Of a stretch of 64,000 nucleotides of DNA, positions 50,609 through 57,673 are shown piece by piece. The notes beneath the pieces were generated by a model. It did not search any database. It was not told where the DNA came from and saw only the letters and a program-made list of their open reading frames with translations. The DNA lies in NCBI GenBank assembly GCA_017398625.1, contig JAFQFP010000031.1, forward strand, positions 1 through 64,000, in the 5' to 3' direction. Position 1 is the first letter of the stretch. Each line of letters starts with the position of its first letter. The stretch is from Oscillospiraceae bacterium (lineage in GTDB: Bacteria; Bacillota; Clostridia; Oscillospirales; Oscillospiraceae). The position numbers and the translations under genes are program-made.

Positions 50609-51493
50609 TTATTGCTCCTCCTGCGGGTGGCTGCGCAAAGCCTTCACCACCTGATCGGCAAAATCCCAGACGGCAGGATCCAGCCACCGGTCATACAGGT
50701 CGCACAGATACAGCGTCCGGCAGCGATCCTCCACAGACAAATAAGTGACACCCGGCAGGCTCTGCACCGCCTCCTCCGGGATCACCGTGATGCCTACGCC
50801 TGCCTGAACCAAGCTAAGCGTCCCCCGCGCGGTGTTGGCATGGCAAAGGAAGCCGCCGCTTTCATGAGGACGGTCTGCCCGCTCCGTAAAGCTGCGATCC
50901 ATGCCTTGGCTCAGCCCGATCCGGGGATAGGCAGCCAGCTCTGCCTCCTTTACCCGGCTCCGATCTGCCAGCGGATGATCCTCCGGCACCGCAGCCACCA
51001 GCCGCCGCTGCCGCAGCTTTCGGAAATGGAGACTTCTGTCCCGGACGGTCATATCCACGATCGCCATATCCAGCTTTTCCTGCCGCAGCAGCTCCATCAA
51101 ATCCGCCGCGGAGCCCTCGGTCACATGGAACCGGACACGCCGGTGCTGCTTCAGAAAGGCTGCTATCTCCCATGCCACCGCTCCCTCCAGCACACCGGAC
51201 ACCACTCCCAGCCGCAGGATGATGGGCTCGGTGTCCGCACCGGTGGCAAGGGTCAGCGCGGCAGCGGAAAGCGCCTCCATGGCAGAGGTGACTTTTTCCC
51301 GAAAATACTGGCCCTGCCGGGTAAGCTGCACATTTCTGCCCTTTTTCTCAAAGAGCTTGACACCCAGCTCGTTTTCCAGATTGCGGATGGCACTGCTCAA
51401 GGAGGGCTGGGATATCTCCAGCCGGGCAGCCGCCAGAGTATAGTGCTCCACCTCCGCCAGCACGGTAAAATAACGCAGATGATTATAGTTCAT
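50609..51493 (-). CDS. LysR family transcriptional regulator
   Basis: A 294-residue LTTR. The N-terminal helix-turn-helix region (about residues 3-60) includes YTLAAARLEISQPSLSSAIR and LEKxLG-like LENELGVKLFEKKGR. The effector domain spans about 90-290. It is transcribed divergently from the hydrogenase operon, and the 252-base spacer contains an ATAGAT-N3-ATCTAT palindrome with T-N11-A centred about 64 bases before the hydrogenase transcription start. That is the standard position for an LTTR recognition site. I infer that it controls the hydrogenase and probably itself; the ligand is unknown. Confidence 0.9.
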   Translation of the reverse strand: MNYNHLRYFTVLAEVEHYTLAAARLEISQPSLSSAIRNLENELGVKLFEKKGRNVQLTRQGQYFREKVTSAMEALSAAALTLATGADTEPIILRLGVVSGVLEGAVAWEIAAFLKQHRRVRFHVTEGSAADLMELLRQEKLDMAIVDMTVRDRSLHFRKLRQRRLVAAVPEDHPLADRSRVKEAELAAYPRIGLSQGMDRSFTERADRPHESGGFLCHANTARGTLSLVQAGVGITVIPEEAVQSLPGVTYLSVEDRCRTLYLCDLYDRWLDPAVWDFADQVVKALRSHPQEEQ

Positions 51494-51506
51494 GGCAAAC
51501 CTCTGA

Positions 51507-51529
51507 ATATATAGATTTTATCTATATAT
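51507..51529. promoter_or_regulatory. LTTR box between lysR and the hydrogenase operon
   Basis: A perfect 10-bp inverted repeat ATATATAGAT/ATCTATATAT with a 3-base spacer. The core fits T-N11-A. Its centre, 51518, is about 64 bases before the predicted hydrogenase start site. Confidence 0.7.
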
Positions 51530-51546
51530 AAAATAACATATTTTTA

Positions 51547-51575
51547 TTGGTTTTGGCAATAGGAAATAGTATAAT
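51547..51575 (+). promoter_or_regulatory. Promoter of the hydrogenase operon
   Basis: TTGGTT (51547-51552), a 17-base spacer and TATAAT (51570-51575). Transcription would start near 51582, leaving a 164-base leader. Confidence 0.8.
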
Positions 51576-51581
51576 TTTTAA

Positions 51582-51703
51582 GATAAAAAAGAGAACGGAG
51601 GCATATTCAATACGCTGAATATATAAAAGAACCGGCTGTATGGATATGCCAGCTTTTCGGGCGGCCTGATGCATGCATCCGGTAGCCCGGATTCTTTTTT
51701 TGA
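51582..51703 (+). promoter_or_regulatory. Structured leader with terminator-like hairpin upstream of hndA
   Basis: GGCATAT (near 51599) can pair with ATATGCC (51644-51650), enclosing a TATTCA...TGAATA hairpin. Then CGGGC...GCCCG (51658-51689), closed around CCTGATGCATGCATCCGG, is followed by GATTCTTTTTTT. An upstream ACCGG (51631-51635) could pair with the CCGGT at 51679-51683 and break this stem. The layout suggests transcription attenuation. It matches no riboswitch I recognise. Confidence 0.55.
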
Positions 51704-51745
51704 TACTAATTTATCAATACAAAGCTATCAATAGGAGGTAAACGA

Positions 51746-52234
51746 ATGGCACATATCAGTGAAGCCGGCGTGAAGAAGATCAATGAGATCTGCGACCGCT
51801 ATGCCGGCGAAAAAACACCCCTGATGATGATCCTCAGCGACATCCAGAACGAGTACGGCTATATTCCTCTGGAAGTGCAGCAGATCGTGTCTAAGAAGAC
51901 CGGGATCTCCGTGGCGGAGATCTATGGCGTCGTCACATTCTATTCCTTTTTCTCTCTGGAGCCCAAGGGTAAGTATGTGATCGGCTGCTGTCTGGGCACT
52001 GCCTGCTATGTTAAGGGCGCTCAGCAGATCATCGACAAGTTCTCCGAGATCCTGGGCATCAAGCCCGGCGAGACCACGAAGGACGGACTGTTCACTCTGG
52101 ATGCCCTGCGCTGCATCGGCGCCTGCGGCATCGCCCCCGCTGTCACCATCAACGGCAAGGTCTATCCTAAGATGACCGTTGACTCCGTGGCTGGCGTTGT
52201 GGAAGAATACCGGGCTATGGGAGGTGCCAACTAA
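51746..52234 (+). CDS. hndA: NADH-dependent hydrogenase subunit, NuoE-like [2Fe-2S] protein
   Basis: A 162-residue thioredoxin-like ferredoxin subunit. The four [2Fe-2S] ligands are seen as CCLGTACYVKGA (near residue 76-81) and RCIGACGIAP (near 117-121), the NuoE/HndA pattern. It opens the operon hndA-hndC-hndD of a soluble [FeFe]-hydrogenase that couples NADH, ferredoxin and H2. The ribosome binding site is AGGAGG. It ends with TAATG overlap to the next gene. Confidence 0.93.
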   Translation: MAHISEAGVKKINEICDRYAGEKTPLMMILSDIQNEYGYIPLEVQQIVSKKTGISVAEIYGVVTFYSFFSLEPKGKYVIGCCLGTACYVKGAQQIIDKFSEILGIKPGETTKDGLFTLDALRCIGACGIAPAVTINGKVYPKMTVDSVAGVVEEYRAMGGAN

Positions 52235-54114
52235 TGAAGAATTTTGCTGAATTGGATGCAAAGATCTGTTCCTGCACCGATGCGCTGACCGCCAAGCTGG
52301 ACGGCTCCAACGGCAAGCGTGCTATTCTGCTCTGCGGCGGTACCGGCTGCCTGTCCTCCAACTCCATGGAGATCAAGGAGAAGTTTGAGGCTCTGGTGGC
52401 TGCCAACGATCTGGGCGATAAGGTCACCGTGAACATCGTGGGCTGCTTCGGCTTCTGCTCTCAGGGTCCCTTCGTTAAGATCTTCCCCGAGGATACCCTG
52501 TACCGTCTGGTTCGGGAAGAGGATGTGGAAGAGATCTTCAACACCGACATTCTGGGCGGTCAGATCGTAGAGCGCCTGCTGTACATCGAGCCCCTCACCG
52601 GCGAAAAGGTCGCCAAGCAGGATGACATCAACTTCTACAAGAAGCAGAAGCGTGTCGCCCTCCACGGCGGCGGCGTCATCAACCCCGAAAGCATTGAGGA
52701 AGCCATGGGCTACGGCGCTTTTCAGGGTCTGAAACGGGCACTGACCATGGAGCCTCAGCAGGTCATTGCCGAGGTTCTGGAATCCGGTCTCCGCGGTAGA
52801 GGCGGCGGCGGCTTCCCCACCGGCAGAAAGTGGCAGTTTGCCTACGGCTCCGTCAGTGACCAGAAGTATGTGGTCTGCAACGGTGACGAGGGCGACCCCG
52901 GTGCCTTTATGGACCGCTCCATTCTGGAGGGCAATCCCTATGCCGTTATCGAGGGCATGATGATCGCCGGCTATGCCATCGGCGCTACCGAGGGCTACTT
53001 CTATGTCCGTGCCGAGTATCCCATCGCCGTGAACCGCCTGCGCAACGCCATCAAGCAGATGAACGAGGCAGGTATTCTGGGCGAAAACATCATGGGCTCC
53101 GGCTTCAGCTTCCAAGCCCATATCCGTCTGGGCGCAGGCGCCTTCGTCTGCGGCGAAGAGACCGCTCTGCTGAACTCCATCGAGGGCAAGCGCGGTATGC
53201 CCCGTCCCCGTCCTCCCTTCCCTGCCGTTAAAGGTCTGTGGGGCGAGCCCACCATCGTTAACAATGTAGAAACCCTTGCCTGCGTTCCCTATATTCTCCG
53301 GGAAGGCGCGGCGGAGTTCGCCTCCTGCGGCACCGACCGCTCCAAGGGCACCAAGGTCTTCGCTCTGGGCGGCAAGGTCAACAATGTGGGTCTGGTGGAG
53401 ATCCCCATGGGCACCACTCTCCGGGAGCTGATCTACGACATCGGCGGCGGTATCCCCGATGGCAAGCAGTTCAAGGCAATCCAGACCGGCGGCCCCTCCG
53501 GCGGCTGTCTGACTGCCGAGCATCTGGACGAGCCCATCGACTTTGACAATCTGGTGGCTAAGGGCTCCATGATGGGCTCCGGCGGTGCCATCGTCATGGA
53601 CGAAGACAACTGCATGGTAGATGTGGCGAAGTTCTACATGGAATTCATCTGCGACGAATCCTGCGGTAAGTGCTCTCCCTGCCGTATCGGCACCAAGCGC
53701 ATGCTGGAGATCCTCACCCGGATCACCGAGGGCAACGGCACCATGCAGGATCTGGACGAGCTGGAGGAGCTGGGCCGCACCGTGCAGGCAAACTCCCTGT
53801 GCGCTCTGGGTCAGACCGCTGCCAACCCCGTTATCTCTACTCTGACCCATTTCCGTCATGAGTATCTGGCACACATCGTGGACAAGCAGTGCCCCGCAAA
53901 GGTCTGCAAGAACCTGATGCGCTATACCATCGAGCAGGACAACTGTGTTGGCTGCGGCCGCTGCGCCAAGGCCTGCCCCGCCGATGCCATCGCCAAGACC
54001 GATTACATTGCTCCCGGCAAGAAGCTGCCTTCCTACCAGATCGATGCCAATAAGTGCGTCAAGTGCGGCGCCTGTATCGCTACCTGTAAGCTGAAGGCAA
54101 TCGTTAAGAAGTAA
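52234..54114 (+). CDS. hndC: NADH-dependent hydrogenase subunit, NuoF-like flavoprotein
   Basis: A 626-residue subunit. An N-terminal [2Fe-2S] thioredoxin-like domain (CGGTGC near residue 29, GCFGFC near 70) precedes the NADH/FMN domain. That domain has RGRGGGGFPTGRKW near 188-201, NGDEGDPGAF near 218 and GAGAYICGEETAL-like GAGAFVCGEETAL near 300. SLBB and the NuoF [4Fe-4S] motif SCGKCSPCR near 475 follow. Two C-terminal ferredoxin motifs, CVGCGRCAKACP near 572 and CVKCGACIATCK near 608, complete it. This is the electron-bifurcating HydB/HndC layout. It starts inside the hndA stop codon. Confidence 0.95.
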   Translation: MKNFAELDAKICSCTDALTAKLDGSNGKRAILLCGGTGCLSSNSMEIKEKFEALVAANDLGDKVTVNIVGCFGFCSQGPFVKIFPEDTLYRLVREEDVEEIFNTDILGGQIVERLLYIEPLTGEKVAKQDDINFYKKQKRVALHGGGVINPESIEEAMGYGAFQGLKRALTMEPQQVIAEVLESGLRGRGGGGFPTGRKWQFAYGSVSDQKYVVCNGDEGDPGAFMDRSILEGNPYAVIEGMMIAGYAIGATEGYFYVRAEYPIAVNRLRNAIKQMNEAGILGENIMGSGFSFQAHIRLGAGAFVCGEETALLNSIEGKRGMPRPRPPFPAVKGLWGEPTIVNNVETLACVPYILREGAAEFASCGTDRSKGTKVFALGGKVNNVGLVEIPMGTTLRELIYDIGGGIPDGKQFKAIQTGGPSGGCLTAEHLDEPIDFDNLVAKGSMMGSGGAIVMDEDNCMVDVAKFYMEFICDESCGKCSPCRIGTKRMLEILTRITEGNGTMQDLDELEELGRTVQANSLCALGQTAANPVISTLTHFRHEYLAHIVDKQCPAKVCKNLMRYTIEQDNCVGCGRCAKACPADAIAKTDYIAPGKKLPSYQIDANKCVKCGACIATCKLKAIVKK

Positions 54115-54128
54115 GGGAGGACGATAAA

Positions 54129-55895
54129 ATGGCAACTGTAAATATTAAAATCGAAGGCGTCTCCTATCAGGTAGAAGCCGGCCTCACCATTCTGGAAGCC
54201 GCCAAGAAGTGCGGCTACGAGATCCCCTCTCTGTGTGCATTCAACCACGGCGAGTGCTCCAACGGCTCCTGCCGTGTGTGTCTGGTAGAGGTCAAGGGCG
54301 CAAGAGGCCTTGTGGCATCCTGTGTATACCCTGTAAACGAGGGCATGGAGATCAGCATCTCCTCCCCCCGTGCTGCGGAAGCCCGCCGGGCATCCGTGGA
54401 GCTGCTGCTGAGCAACCACAACAAAGACTGCCAGCAGTGCGACAAGAACGGTCAGTGTGAGCTGCTCCATGTGGCATCCGTTACCGGTGCCCGTGAGGGT
54501 CGCTATCAGGGCACAAAAACCCCTGTTACCATCGACCAGCTCACCCCCTCCATCATCCGCGACACCTCCAAGTGCATCCTCTGCGGCCGCTGTGTGGCTC
54601 GCTGCCAGAACGCCCACGGCATGGGCATCCTCGGCTTTGAGAACCGTGGCTTCCAGACCATCGTGGCTCCCGCCGAGAACCGCTCCTTTGCCGATTCCCC
54701 CTGCATCCTTTGCGGTCAGTGTGTCAGCGTCTGCCCCACCGGCGCGCTGATGGAAAAGTCCGAGATCGGCAAGGTGGATGCCGCCATGAAGGCAGGCAAG
54801 CATGTTGTGGTGCAGACCGCTCCCGCTGTCCGTGCCGCTCTGGGTGAAGAATTCGGTATGCCCGTTGGCACCGCCGTCACCGGCAAGATGGTGGCAGCAC
54901 TGAAGCGTCTGGGCTTCGCCAAGGTCTATGATACCAACTTTGCTGCCGACCTGACCATTATGGAGGAAGGCACCGAGCTGCTGGGCCGTATCCAGAACGG
55001 CGGCGTGCTGCCCATGATCACCTCCTGCTCCCCCGGCTGGGTCAACTATGCCGAGTACAACTACGGCGATCTGCTGGATCACCTGTCCTCCTGCAAGTCT
55101 CCCCATCAGATGCAGGGCGCTATCCTGAAGTCCTACTATGCGGAAAAGAACGGCATTGACCCCAAGGATATCTTTGTGGTGTCCATCATGCCCTGCACCG
55201 CCAAGAAGGACGAGAAGGAGCGCTCCCAGATGGAGCGGGACGGCATCAAGGATGTGGATGCCGTGCTGACCACCCGTGAGCTTGCCAAGATGATCAAGCG
55301 TGCCGGTATCCTGTTCACCCGTCTGCCCGACGAGGAGTTCGATCAGGATCTGATGGGCACCTACACCGGCGCAGGTGTTATCTTCGGTGTCACCGGCGGC
55401 GTTATGGAGGCTGCTCTGCGTACTGTGTACTATGTGCTCACCGGCAAGGAGCATGACGCCATCGCTTTCGAGGCTGTCCGTGGCTTTGAGGGCATCCGTG
55501 AGGCTTCCATCGACATCAACGGCATGACCGTGAATGTGGCGATTGCCCACGGCATGAAGAATGCCAAGGTACTGCTGGACGATATCCGTGCCGGCAAGTC
55601 CAAGTATCACTTCATCGAGATCATGGGCTGCCCCGGCGGTTGTATCGCAGGCGGCGGTCAGCCCATCGTCCGTTCCTGCTTCCTGCCCCATGAGGACGAC
55701 GACATTCTGGACACCTACAAGGAAAAGCGCGCCAAGGCTCTCTACAGCGAGGACGAGCGCCAGACCCTGCGGCAGTCCCACAAGAATCCTCAGATCCAGA
55801 AGCTGTACGACGAGTTCTTGGGCAAGCCCAACTCCCACAAGGCTCACGAGCTGCTGCATACCACCTATGCGGCAAGAGTTGGCTTCAACGACTGA
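54129..55895 (+). CDS. hndD: [FeFe]-hydrogenase catalytic subunit
   Basis: A 588-residue subunit that reduces protons to H2. The N-terminal plant-type [2Fe-2S] domain is followed by a His-Cys cluster (HNKDCQQCDKNGQCELL near 96-113) and two [4Fe-4S] motifs (CILCGRCVARCQ near 150, CILCGQCVSVCP near 192). The H-cluster domain has L1 TSCSPGW near 298, L2 MPCTAKKDE near 354 and L3 MGCPGGCIAGGGQP near 500. All expected H-cluster cysteines are present. Domain order matches HydA/HndD of bifurcating enzymes. The maturases HydE, HydF and HydG are not in the window. Confidence 0.96.
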   Translation: MATVNIKIEGVSYQVEAGLTILEAAKKCGYEIPSLCAFNHGECSNGSCRVCLVEVKGARGLVASCVYPVNEGMEISISSPRAAEARRASVELLLSNHNKDCQQCDKNGQCELLHVASVTGAREGRYQGTKTPVTIDQLTPSIIRDTSKCILCGRCVARCQNAHGMGILGFENRGFQTIVAPAENRSFADSPCILCGQCVSVCPTGALMEKSEIGKVDAAMKAGKHVVVQTAPAVRAALGEEFGMPVGTAVTGKMVAALKRLGFAKVYDTNFAADLTIMEEGTELLGRIQNGGVLPMITSCSPGWVNYAEYNYGDLLDHLSSCKSPHQMQGAILKSYYAEKNGIDPKDIFVVSIMPCTAKKDEKERSQMERDGIKDVDAVLTTRELAKMIKRAGILFTRLPDEEFDQDLMGTYTGAGVIFGVTGGVMEAALRTVYYVLTGKEHDAIAFEAVRGFEGIREASIDINGMTVNVAIAHGMKNAKVLLDDIRAGKSKYHFIEIMGCPGGCIAGGGQPIVRSCFLPHEDDDILDTYKEKRAKALYSEDERQTLRQSHKNPQIQKLYDEFLGKPNSHKAHELLHTTYAARVGFND

Positions 55896-56007
55896 TTTTT
55901 TAAGAAAAGTTCCTGACATTAAGCATTTTGCTGCGTGAAAGGTGCCATAGTGATTTCTGTTCCTTATACGACATTTTGTCAGAAAAAGTATTTTGGAAAG
56001 TATAGCT

Positions 56008-56042
56008 ATTGCCGCACCGTTTTACCGGTGCGGCAATTTCTT
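56008..56042 (+). terminator. Terminator after hndD, touching the next ribosome binding site
   Basis: A perfect 12-bp stem (56008-56019 and 56026-56037) then TTCTTTTGGAGGT. The T-run merges into the ribosome binding site of the gene at 56057. The 113 bases before it (55896-56007) hold no gene. Confidence 0.8.
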
Positions 56043-56056
56043 TTGGAGGTAATGAT

Positions 56057-56314
56057 ATGGAAACTCGCGTAGCGGTCATGAGCATCATCGTGGAGGACGG
56101 GGAAATGGTGGAACGCCTTAATTCCATCCTGCACGAATACGGGGAATACATCATCGGACGGATGGGCATTCCCTACCGAAAAAGAAATGTAAATATCATC
56201 TCCATCGCTCTGGATGCGCCCCAGAACACCATCGCTGCCCTTGCAGGCAAGATCGGTTCTCTGAAGGGTATCAGCGTCAAGACGGCGTACTCCAATGTGA
56301 TGGGAGCTCAGTAA
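56057..56314 (+). CDS. TM1266-type putative iron-only hydrogenase system regulator
   Basis: An 85-residue ACT/NikR-C-like small protein. METRVAVMSIIVED opens the first strand. GEYIIGRMGIPYRKRNVNIISIALDAP follows, and GKIGSLKGISVKTAYS ends the fold. Homologues sit next to [FeFe]-hydrogenase and maturase genes and are annotated as putative regulators; a mechanism is not established. The start at 56057 has GGAGGT upstream. The terminator hairpin just before it may set its level relative to the hydrogenase subunits. Confidence 0.9.
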   Translation: METRVAVMSIIVEDGEMVERLNSILHEYGEYIIGRMGIPYRKRNVNIISIALDAPQNTIAALAGKIGSLKGISVKTAYSNVMGAQ

Positions 56315-56331
56315 GAAAGAAGGATAATACT

Positions 56332-56907
56332 ATGAAAAAGAATGTACTTTGGATCACCGAGACCGCCGTTATGCTGGCGCTGCTGATCTGCCTGCAGTGG
56401 GTAGGCTCTTTTGTGCCCGACCAGATGACCAAGCAGCTTATTACCGGCACCATGGTCAACTGTGTGCTGGCAGTGACCGTGCTGGTGGCAGGCATGAGCA
56501 GCGGTATCGCCGTGGCGATCATCTCCCCGGTGTGCGCTTTCCTGTTCGGCATCGCACCGAACATCATTACCGTAGTTCCCATTATGATCGGTAATGTATG
56601 CTTCGTGGTGCTGCTGCGGCTGATCATCGGCAAGACCATGAAGCCCGTATGGAAGCAGCCTGTGGCGCTGGTGGCTGCCGCTGTTGCGAAGTTCGCCGTT
56701 CTGTACCTGCTGGTGGTAGTGCTGATCTGCGGCGTAGCCTCCGGTTCTCTGCTGGGCAAGAAGCTGGGAGACGCCGTACTTCTGGCACCGCCTATGCTGA
56801 AAATGCTGCCCACCATGTTTGCATGGCCTCAGCTGGTCACCGCCCTCGCCGGCGGCGCGCTGGCTCTGCTGATCGTACCGGTGCTGAGAAAGGCTCTGCA
56901 CAAATAA
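56332..56907 (+). CDS. ECF transporter S-component-like membrane protein
   Basis: A 191-residue integral membrane protein with about six helices. It opens ETAVMLALLICLQWVGSF, the pattern of ECF-type substrate-binding (S) components, and has a cluster of Gly/Pro-rich turns. The vitamin or metal carried is not readable. It follows the hydrogenase regulator by 17 bases with AGAAAGAAGGA upstream, so it probably shares that transcript. The energising module (EcfA, EcfT) is not in the window. Confidence 0.7.
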   Translation: MKKNVLWITETAVMLALLICLQWVGSFVPDQMTKQLITGTMVNCVLAVTVLVAGMSSGIAVAIISPVCAFLFGIAPNIITVVPIMIGNVCFVVLLRLIIGKTMKPVWKQPVALVAAAVAKFAVLYLLVVVLICGVASGSLLGKKLGDAVLLAPPMLKMLPTMFAWPQLVTALAGGALALLIVPVLRKALHK

Positions 56908-56910
56908 TAT

Positions 56911-56939
56911 TCGACAAACTGCTTTTTCCATGCTATAAT
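56911..56939 (+). promoter_or_regulatory. Promoter of the 195-residue membrane protein gene
   Basis: TCGACA (56911-56916), a 17-base spacer and TATAAT (56934-56939). Confidence 0.7.
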
Positions 56940-56986
56940 CAAGGCAGGATTCCCTATATCATTCCAAATTTAAGGAGCTGCCCGGT

Positions 56987-57574
56987 ATGAAAGAATTTTA
57001 CCTGTCCTCCGCCGCTGAGCGGATCATCGGCGTGGTGTTCACCGTCATCGCCGTTGCCTGTATGGGCATTTTGGTCTTTGCGCTGCGAAATGATACCATG
57101 CTGCTGTGCGTCACCGCCCTTTGCTGCCTGCTGGTCAGCGCGGGACTGATCTACTACATGATCAGCGTTCTGCGGGGCAAGTGCATCGCCGATCTGACTA
57201 CAAAGCAGCTCCAAGTCCGGGGCACCCGGGACTATACGCTGGATCTTTCCACCGCTGTACAGCTGGAGACCCTGCCCTTCAAGGGCGGCCGCACCGTCAT
57301 GCGGATGCTGTACTTCTCCGACGCCGAGGGCAAGGTGGTGGGCAAAGTCCCCACCCTGTTCACCTTCAATCAGGGCGTCATGGCAGAGCCCATGGCTATG
57401 GAGATGGCAAAGGAGCTGGGCTTAAACTTCCAAGCCAACCTGCAGCCTTGGGAATACGACAAGGAAAAGCGGCTGGAGCATGAAAAGGAAGTTGCCCAGC
57501 AGCAGAAGGAAGAGGCAAAAGCCCGCCGGGAAGCCAAGGCAAAGCTCCGCATGGAAAAGCTGAAGAAAAAATGA
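56987..57574 (+). CDS. Membrane protein with charged C-terminal helix, function unknown
   Basis: A 195-residue protein with two adjacent membrane helices (about residues 13-32 and 38-58). A beta-rich middle domain of about 75 residues follows, possibly PH-like. The last 40 residues form a highly charged Lys/Glu/Ala helix (KEEAKARREAKAKLRMEKL). Similar layouts occur in small membrane proteins of Clostridia, but I cannot name it. The ribosome binding site is AAGGAG. A GC-rich hairpin follows at 57579-57612. Confidence 0.7.
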   Translation: MKEFYLSSAAERIIGVVFTVIAVACMGILVFALRNDTMLLCVTALCCLLVSAGLIYYMISVLRGKCIADLTTKQLQVRGTRDYTLDLSTAVQLETLPFKGGRTVMRMLYFSDAEGKVVGKVPTLFTFNQGVMAEPMAMEMAKELGLNFQANLQPWEYDKEKRLEHEKEVAQQQKEEAKARREAKAKLRMEKLKKK

Positions 57575-57578
57575 GTCT

Positions 57579-57612
57579 AGGGCGCGCTGCAATATCAAAT
57601 GCAGCGCGCCCT
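57579..57612 (+). terminator. Hairpin after the 195-residue protein gene
   Basis: A perfect 13-bp stem AGGGCGCGCTGCA/TGCAGCGCGCCCT with an 8-base loop. There is no T-run directly after it. Confidence 0.6.
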
Positions 57613-57613
57613 A

Positions 57614-57642
57614 TCGACTATTTCGGTTTTTTGTGCTATAAT
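57614..57642 (+). promoter_or_regulatory. Promoter of the TetM-like/Rae1 fusion gene
   Basis: TCGACT (57614-57619), a 17-base spacer and TATAAT (57637-57642). The -35 box resembles that of the previous gene (TCGACA). Confidence 0.7.
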
Positions 57643-57673
57643 GGGAAAAATGCGATGAAAGGGGGTGTCCTTT

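Noticed and set aside
52231..55919. 634- and 628-codon minus-strand frames
   Set aside because: Antisense to the NuoF-like and hydrogenase genes, which have complete cofactor motifs.
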